DNA of 7,471 nucleotides from Mucilaginibacter sp. (lineage in GTDB: Bacteria > Bacteroidota > Bacteroidia > Sphingobacteriales > Sphingobacteriaceae), in the NCBI GenBank assembly GCA_019235595.1, contig JAFAKI010000321.1, forward strand, positions 1 through 7,471, in the 5' to 3' direction. The notes under the pieces were generated by a model, which saw nothing but the letters and a program-made list of their open reading frames with translations, did not search any database and had not been told where the DNA came from. Position numbers and translations under genes: made by a program. This document shows positions 3,510-7,471 of this stretch, in pieces (the stretch's first letter is position 1; the number at the start of each line of letters is the position of its first letter).

Positions 3510-5006
3510 TTATGCCGACTTGCGGTAACTCTGGTGTAGTTTTAGGCGCCTGATCTTAATCCGATGAATTACTGTTTTGGGATAATATAATGTTGCTGTA
3601 ACGTTACACCCCAGGTTTGCACGTAATTTGCTGCGGAAGTGAGTTTGCATGTATATCACCATGCGTCTGTTCCTGATCTCACCTTTTTCATTCACTTGTT
3701 GCAAAAGTTTGAGCGAGATTAATGCCAGCACGCCGCCGATAATGAAGAAATAATTCCAGCCCTGCAGGGTGAGCAAATGAATGTTAGGCATGCCAATAAA
3801 ATCTAAATGCAGGTTACAGTCAAAAGGGTGTGAGACAAAGAAATCGGCCATTAGTCCACCAATTACTGGCGCCAATGTCGAAGACATGGCGACAAACATG
3901 TTTTTAGCGGTAATATAAGCGATGGCCTCATCATTTGGAGCCAACTTGATGCCAATATTGGATAATGCAAGGTTAATGCCGGCAGTGGCTAAACCGCTGA
4001 TCACATGAATGGCTACAAGCAATGCCAGCATTGTCTGTATATTACCCGGTGTAGCTGCAAAAGCAAAAGCGAGGATGCAGGCAATGTACAGCGGTGCACA
4101 AAAAGCCACTATATTTTTGTTGCTGAAACGATCTGAATAACGGTCCCATATTTTGATGGAAACGATGCTGCTCAACTGGCTGATAATACCCAAGCCGATA
4201 ATATAAGCCACCGGCAGGCGCATCGTTTTCATCATGAATACGGCGAAAAAAGGTGTGGCCAGGTTTAATGCAAACGACCAAAACGAATTGAACATGAGCA
4301 GATTTCTGAAATTCTTGTTCTTCAATGGGCGCGCGAATAAGGACAGCATATTGCCATCGATCCTGCTGGCTTGCGGCTCCGGCGTGCGTAATAGTAAAAT
4401 AACGCTTATCATACCCAGCATACCACCGGCGAGAAATAGTAAATGATAAATCATGATCTCGCTTGAAGGATAATGCTTTTTGATATAGTCAAGCCCCAAA
4501 GCCGTAGCCAAACTCAAGGTAACATTTAATGTTTGCGCCATGCGGCTGCGGTGCGAAAAGAATGAGCCCAGTTTTGAACCGGGTATCATATCTTTCATCC
4601 AGGCGTTCCAGCTTGCCCCGGCAATATCGCCAAAGATGTGCTGCAAGAAAAGCATCACAATCAGTATTTCTATACTGGTTTCGGCTGTAAACAAAAATGG
4701 CAATACACCTATCGCAATGAGCGGTACGCGCGCCATGAAATTACAAAATGCCGTAATAGCTTTGCGGTTTTTAAATTTTTGAACTAGCCAGATAGAAAAC
4801 AGCTGAAAAATAGTGGTGAATGTTGGCAGGGCCGCCAAAACACCCAACTGAAAATTAGAAGCCCCCATGTGGATAGCCATCGCGGTAAGAAAGGTACCGC
4901 TGGTAAATACAACCATTGCTTCAGCTGAGAGCCCATCGGCAACGACAAGTTTCAGACCAGATTTCAACTGGGCTTCACTTAAACTTTTTACAGGTTTTAA
5001 ATTCAT
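3510..5006 (-). CDS. MFS transporter, 498 aa
   Basis: The protein is strongly hydrophobic, with about 12 predicted helices in two halves: helices from roughly residue 25 to 207, a loop with RTPEP (207-211) and charged residues to about 232, then helices from roughly 236 to 432. A cytoplasmic A-like loop (WLVQKFKNRKAI, 73-84) lies between helices 2 and 3. This fits the Major Facilitator Superfamily, of the kind often annotated as 'MFS transporter' in Bacteroidota; the substrate is unknown. After the last helix there is an unusually long tail of about 65 residues. The part to RSKLRANL (458-465) looks like the usual soluble end, and the last 33 residues, rich in basic residues, look like readthrough into noncoding DNA. 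The 3' end converges on the phosphoesterase gene and no terminator lies between them. The start at 5006 gives a natural N-terminus. Confidence 0.88.
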   Translation of the reverse strand: MNLKPVKSLSEAQLKSGLKLVVADGLSAEAMVVFTSGTFLTAMAIHMGASNFQLGVLAALPTFTTIFQLFSIWLVQKFKNRKAITAFCNFMARVPLIAIGVLPFLFTAETSIEILIVMLFLQHIFGDIAGASWNAWMKDMIPGSKLGSFFSHRSRMAQTLNVTLSLATALGLDYIKKHYPSSEIMIYHLLFLAGGMLGMISVILLLRTPEPQASRIDGNMLSLFARPLKNKNFRNLLMFNSFWSFALNLATPFFAVFMMKTMRLPVAYIIGLGIISQLSSIVSIKIWDRYSDRFSNKNIVAFCAPLYIACILAFAFAATPGNIQTMLALLVAIHVISGLATAGINLALSNIGIKLAPNDEAIAYITAKNMFVAMSSTLAPVIGGLMADFFVSHPFDCNLHLDFIGMPNIHLLTLQGWNYFFIIGGVLALISLKLLQQVNEKGEIRNRRMVIYMQTHFRSKLRANLGCNVTATLYYPKTVIHRIKIRRLKLHQSYRKSA

Positions 5007-5013
5007 TTGTCCA

Positions 5014-5108
5014 GCGCCAACGAGGCGCCATGTTTAATGGTGTTAAATCAATTAGTTTATTAAAAAGGGGAGGGCTAAAATATTAGCTCTTTACGCCATT
5101 AAACGCAA
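5014..5108 (-). promoter_or_regulatory. Candidate promoter and leader of the MFS gene
   Basis: Read leftward, TTG (5108-5106) is separated by 20 nt from TAATATTT (5085-5078), a partial match to the Bacteroidota -33/-7 pair. A start near 5071 would give a leader of about 65 nt. Within it a small GC hairpin (GCGCC 5014-5018 / GGCGC 5024-5028) lies just ahead of the ATG. GTTTAATGG (5032-5040) is also perfectly inverted at 5096-5104, whose arm overlaps the spacer of this promoter. These may be control elements; the evidence is modest. Confidence 0.3.
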
Positions 5109-5317
5109 AATAGTTGCCAATAATATCTTCTAACATAATTATTGGTTAAAAAAACGGCAATTATTGCATCATTTGATTGCGCTCCTGATAATTTATTTAT
5201 CTCATTAAACAAACTGTTTCTGACTTTCTTTCAGAAGCGCTTCTTACAAGCCGTCAAAACATAAAAAATTCAAACCCGCGCTACTAACAGCTGTTGTTTA
5301 TTTAAACAGCTATAACT
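5109..5317. other. AT-rich gap with palindromes upstream of DUF4142 gene
   Basis: No gene is seen. The gap holds an 8-bp inverted repeat (CCAATAAT 5117-5124 / ATTATTGG 5138-5145), a perfect 12-bp palindrome AGAAGCGCTTCT (5233-5244), and a hairpin AGCTGTT (5289-5295) / AACAGCT (5305-5311) that ends 6 nt before the ATG at 5318. The last could mask the start of translation, and the 12-bp palindrome has the form of a dimeric repressor or activator site. No clear TTG/TAnnTTTG promoter was found for the DUF4142 gene. Confidence 0.35.
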
Positions 5318-5926
5318 ATGAAAACATTAAAATTTGTAATAACGATATCCTTATCGGCAGCGACAATAGCTGCCTGTCAGAACAGTAAGGATAAGCACTG
5401 GGATAGCAAATCGAGCGCGGATACCTTAAACACGATGAAAGATTCAACCGCCGACCCCACCAAAATGACAACTCAGACACTGGTAATGAAAACCACCCGG
5501 GTTGATGCAAAATTTGCGGTCGATGTAGCGGATGGTGGTCTGGCCGAAGTTGAGCTGGGCAAACTAGCACAGGAAAAGGCTACTAGTCAGCAAATAAAGG
5601 AGTTTGGTGCTATGATGGTGAGCGATCATTCTATCATAAATGACAAAATGAAAAATATTGCAAAAAATAAGGGGATTACGCTGCCTAAAGTTATGGGCGA
5701 TTATCGGCAAAAGCTTAAAAAAGAGCTCAGCGATAAATCCGGAAAGGATTTTGACAGGGCTTATGTGACTGCGATGATCAAGGATCATAAAGAAGACATT
5801 AAAACGTTCGAGGTTGCACTAAAGGAATTGCGTGACACCGATCTCCGGACATTTGCCAGTGCCAATTTGCCAATATTAAAAAAGCACCTCAGTTCTATCG
5901 AGAAAATTAATAGTGAAATGAAATAA
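5318..5926 (+). CDS. DUF4142 domain lipoprotein, 202 aa
   Basis: Residues 1-20 (MKTLKFVITISLSAATIAAC) are a lipoprotein signal with lipobox IAAC and Cys20 as the lipidation site; the mature protein is anchored in the envelope. A low-complexity, Ser/Thr/Asp-rich linker follows to about residue 60. The rest is helical and matches DUF4142, a ferritin-like four-helix bundle: FAVDVADGGLAEVELGKLA (67-85), QQIKEFGAMMVSDHSIINDK (91-110), FDRAYVTAMIKDHKEDIKTF (144-163) and a final helix with LPILKKHLSSIEKI (184-197). The histidines in 'SDH' and 'KDH' correspond to conserved positions of the family, but a metal role is not established. Family members are linked to envelope stress and desiccation; the molecular role is unknown. 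The gene appears monocistronic, with palindromes upstream and a terminator right after. Confidence 0.9.
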   Translation: MKTLKFVITISLSAATIAACQNSKDKHWDSKSSADTLNTMKDSTADPTKMTTQTLVMKTTRVDAKFAVDVADGGLAEVELGKLAQEKATSQQIKEFGAMMVSDHSIINDKMKNIAKNKGITLPKVMGDYRQKLKKELSDKSGKDFDRAYVTAMIKDHKEDIKTFEVALKELRDTDLRTFASANLPILKKHLSSIEKINSEMK

Positions 5927-5930
5927 TAGA

Positions 5931-5960
5931 AAAGGGACAGTGAGCTGCCCTGTCCCTTTC
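5931..5960 (+). terminator. Terminator hairpin after the DUF4142 gene
   Basis: AAAGGGACAG (5931-5940) and CTGTCCCTTT (5950-5959) form a perfect 10-bp stem with a 9-nt loop, 4 nt after the stop codon. The rightward T tract is only the TTT of the stem. Leftward the sequence reads TTTTCTATTATTT, so it may also stop transcripts coming from the cinA-like gene. Confidence 0.7.
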
Positions 5961-6114
5961 AGTTGCGGTTAAAAACTAAAACAAACTTAATACAGAGATT
6001 AAGGCTATTTAATGATGAAGAGCCACTTCCTGTCGGATCATTTATAAAAACAACACGTTTAACCATAGGTGGTTTTAATGAAAAATACCTGTTTGACAAA
6101 AGATTTATACCCAT

Positions 6115-6591
6115 TTATTCAAGCTCATCGATAAGCAGTAGGGCAACACGGTCAACGGTTTGCAGTACGATATCCTCGGGTGGACCTTTAAATATTTCTT
6201 TTACCGCAATTGGTTTTTGGCTCACAATGGCATGAATAAACATCGTCCCTACCGGTTTATCCGGACTCTCACTTCCTCCGGGCATGATAAGGCCGGTGAT
6301 GGCCACATAGATGTCCGCCTTAATGACATTGCCCAGCCTGCGCGCCATCTCTTCAGTAATTTCCGCCGATTCAGGGGTGTACTTTTTTACGAGACTTTCC
6401 GGCACGCCCAAAATATCCTGCTTAATACATGCATCATAGCAAACAATGCCGCCTTTGAGTATCTCGCCGCAATCCGGGATCAATGCAAACTCGGCCGATA
6501 ATCTCCCCGCGGTTGCACTTTCGGCAAAGGTTATGGTCAGTTTTTTTTCTTTTAGCAGATGGCTGCACCGTTTCAATAATTCAGAAGGCAT
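6115..6591 (-). CDS. CinA C-terminal-domain protein (NMN deamidase-like), 158 aa
   Basis: The whole protein corresponds to the stand-alone CinA C-terminal domain, whose usual size is about 160 residues (PncC/YgaD type). Markers are AESATAGRLS (23-32) with the family's serine and threonine, GGIVCYD (47-53), ITGLIMPGG (98-106) and KPVGTMFIH (112-120). Characterised members hydrolyse nicotinamide mononucleotide to nicotinic acid mononucleotide in pyridine-nucleotide salvage, in the cytoplasm. The glycine-rich loop, usually GIAGPGGG, reads GLIMPGGS here, a divergent form that may alter activity, so NMN deamidase is probable rather than certain. The N-terminal MoaB-like half of full CinA is absent; this is a separate gene, not a truncation, because the ATG precedes the domain by only 20 residues. 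It is divergent from the carbamoyltransferase gene. Confidence 0.9.
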   Translation of the reverse strand: MPSELLKRCSHLLKEKKLTITFAESATAGRLSAEFALIPDCGEILKGGIVCYDACIKQDILGVPESLVKKYTPESAEITEEMARRLGNVIKADIYVAITGLIMPGGSESPDKPVGTMFIHAIVSQKPIAVKEIFKGPPEDIVLQTVDRVALLLIDELE

Positions 6592-6779
6592 TTATTTACA
6601 TCATTCATGATTCATTTTAAACACCATGACAGATGATAAGTTTTTTGACGGGCCCGATTAGCGAAAACAAGTATTTACCTCATTTAAAACAGGTATTAAT
6701 CATTTAAACTCTCAGACAGAATAAGCTGTTCATTCTATATGTCTGACAATTCAATGTTTAACAATTTCACCCGGTTGCG
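6592..6779. promoter_or_regulatory. Divergent intergenic region with an imperfect hairpin
   Basis: This 188-bp gap must hold the promoters for the leftward cinA-like gene and the rightward carbamoyltransferase gene, but no good TTG-N19-TAnnTTTG pair is visible for either. TCAGACA (6712-6718) pairs with TGTCTGA (6740-6746) and GAAT (6719-6722) with ATTC (6732-6735), leaving a TATA bulge, so a hairpin or dyad operator lies about 35 nt before the carbamoyltransferase start. A shorter dyad is TACCT (6676-6680) / AGGTA (6691-6695). Confidence 0.35.
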
Positions 6780-7471
6780 ATGTATATATTAGGAATTAAT
6801 GCAGTATTTCATGATTCTGCTGCATGCATTTTGAAAGATGGCAAACTGCTTGCTGCTGCAGAAGAAGAGCGTTTTACACATATTAAACATGGTAAACGCC
6901 CTGTCCCTTTTTCCACATGGGAACTTCCTTTTCACGCGATTGATTATTGCCTGTGTGTAGCAAATATTCATATCAACGATGTAGATCATATCGCTTATTC
7001 TTTTGACCCATATTTGTTAATCGGGGGCGATTACCGCAAAAGGCCTACTATTGAAATTCCTTTCGATAATGAAGCGAAATTCACCAATGGCGATTGGTTG
7101 AATCCATGGGATCCGCTGTTTCTTTCATCCATTATCAATGCGCGGTATCAATTGAACGATGGATATCCGCATCACTTGCAAAAACGCTTTTTTGGCGCCG
7201 ATGTACAACCGGAACAATGGCATTTTGTAGAGCATCACATTGCCCACGCCGCCAGCGCTTTTCATTGCTCACCATTTGAAAATGCAGCTGTTCTGACTGC
7301 TGACGGGCGGGGCGAATATGCTACGACAACTTACAATATAGGCAGCGGCAACGAGCTTCATCGTATCGGGCAGGTAAATATGCCACATTCCCTTGGCCTG
7401 TTGTACGAGCAGATCACCACCCATCTGGGCTTTTTACATTCATCGGATGAATATAAAGTGATGGCGCTGGC
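6780..7471 (+). CDS. NodU/TobZ-type carbamoyltransferase, partial (N-terminal 230 aa)
   Basis: The gene runs off the window edge; 230 codons are present of a family of about 550-650 residues. It begins MYILGINAVFHDSAACILKD with AAAEEERFTHIKHGKRPVPF (25-44), the opening of the Carbam_trans_N domain ('LGIN..HDSAA...dG....AaEEERF...KH'). VEHHIAHAASAF (150-161) contains the metal-binding histidines, ADGRGEY (174-180) is the DG-x-GE nucleotide motif, and LGFLHSSDEYKVMAL (216-230) is the 'LGF....E.KVM.LA' motif. Such enzymes make a carbamoyl-adenylate from carbamoyl phosphate and ATP and transfer the carbamoyl group to a hydroxyl on a sugar, Nod factor or antibiotic, so a glycan or secondary-metabolite locus may continue to the right. 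The substrate is unknown. The N-terminal ATG fits the family start. Confidence 0.92.
   Translation, partial: MYILGINAVFHDSAACILKDGKLLAAAEEERFTHIKHGKRPVPFSTWELPFHAIDYCLCVANIHINDVDHIAYSFDPYLLIGGDYRKRPTIEIPFDNEAKFTNGDWLNPWDPLFLSSIINARYQLNDGYPHHLQKRFFGADVQPEQWHFVEHHIAHAASAFHCSPFENAAVLTADGRGEYATTTYNIGSGNELHRIGQVNMPHSLGLLYEQITTHLGFLHSSDEYKVMAL

Noticed and set aside
5959..6114. 51-aa minus-strand frame (MGINLLSNRY...) directly abutting the cinA-like stop
   Set aside because: The TAA|ATG junction is suggestive, but the product has no recognisable motif, and its end falls inside the DUF4142 terminator stem.
5963..6235. 90-aa plus-strand frame
   Set aside because: It starts at a TTG just after a terminator and its second half is antisense to the cinA-like gene, so it is probably a shadow.
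6789..6989. Minus-strand frame inside the carbamoyltransferase
   Set aside because: It is antisense to a clear family match on the plus strand.

Overview
The window looks like chromosomal accessory DNA from a Bacteroidota bacterium, most likely the Sphingobacteriaceae (Mucilaginibacter/Pedobacter type). The grounds are moderate G+C, starts without Shine-Dalgarno sequences, promoter-like TTG-N19-TAnnTTTG spacing, a tRNA without an encoded CCA, and a set of small proteins typical of that phylum (lmo0937-like membrane peptide, short 'SCSVVTGIFKAG' lipoprotein, DUF4142 lipoprotein, His-rich peptide). The taxonomic call is inference; no rRNA or marker gene is present.

Layout. Bases 1-280 hold an unresolved 3' end of an upstream gene, a 9-bp-period repeat in two opposing blocks, and a promoter that overlaps a hairpin. 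A CAT-anticodon tRNA (284-357) with a strong terminator follows. Bases 400-777 look like an old integration scar: a 15-bp inverted repeat, a 23/27 degenerate copy of the tRNA anticodon arm (577-603), and directly after it the C-terminal remnant of a tyrosine recombinase (607-777). Three small leftward genes follow (808-987, 1087-1260, 1331-1486), then a divergent control region with a mirrored 14-bp motif and 22-bp-phased direct repeats, and then a rightward histidine-rich peptide gene (1741-1953) with its own terminator.

The centre is a two-gene rightward unit in which the stop of a nucleotidyltransferase-fold gene (2033-2761) directly abuts the start of a metallophosphoesterase gene (2762-3505). 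It converges, with only 4 bp between stop codons, on a leftward MFS transporter (3510-5006) whose C-terminus seems extended. A rightward DUF4142 lipoprotein gene (5318-5926) with a terminator, a leftward stand-alone CinA C-terminal-domain (NMN deamidase-like) gene (6115-6591) and the first 230 codons of a rightward NodU/TobZ-type carbamoyltransferase (6780 to the edge) complete the window.

How it fits together. The small proteins around 0.8-2.0 kb and the DUF4142 protein resemble the envelope and general-stress complement of these bacteria; shared promoter-like motifs suggest that the genes on both sides of the 1487-1740 gap respond to the same signal. The nucleotidyltransferase/phosphoesterase pair is the best candidate for an uncharacterised functional module: one enzyme could attach a nucleotide and the other remove a phosphate or phosphodiester, but the substrate cannot be read from sequence. 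The tRNA-proximal scar suggests that the region downstream of the tRNA has been an integration hotspot.
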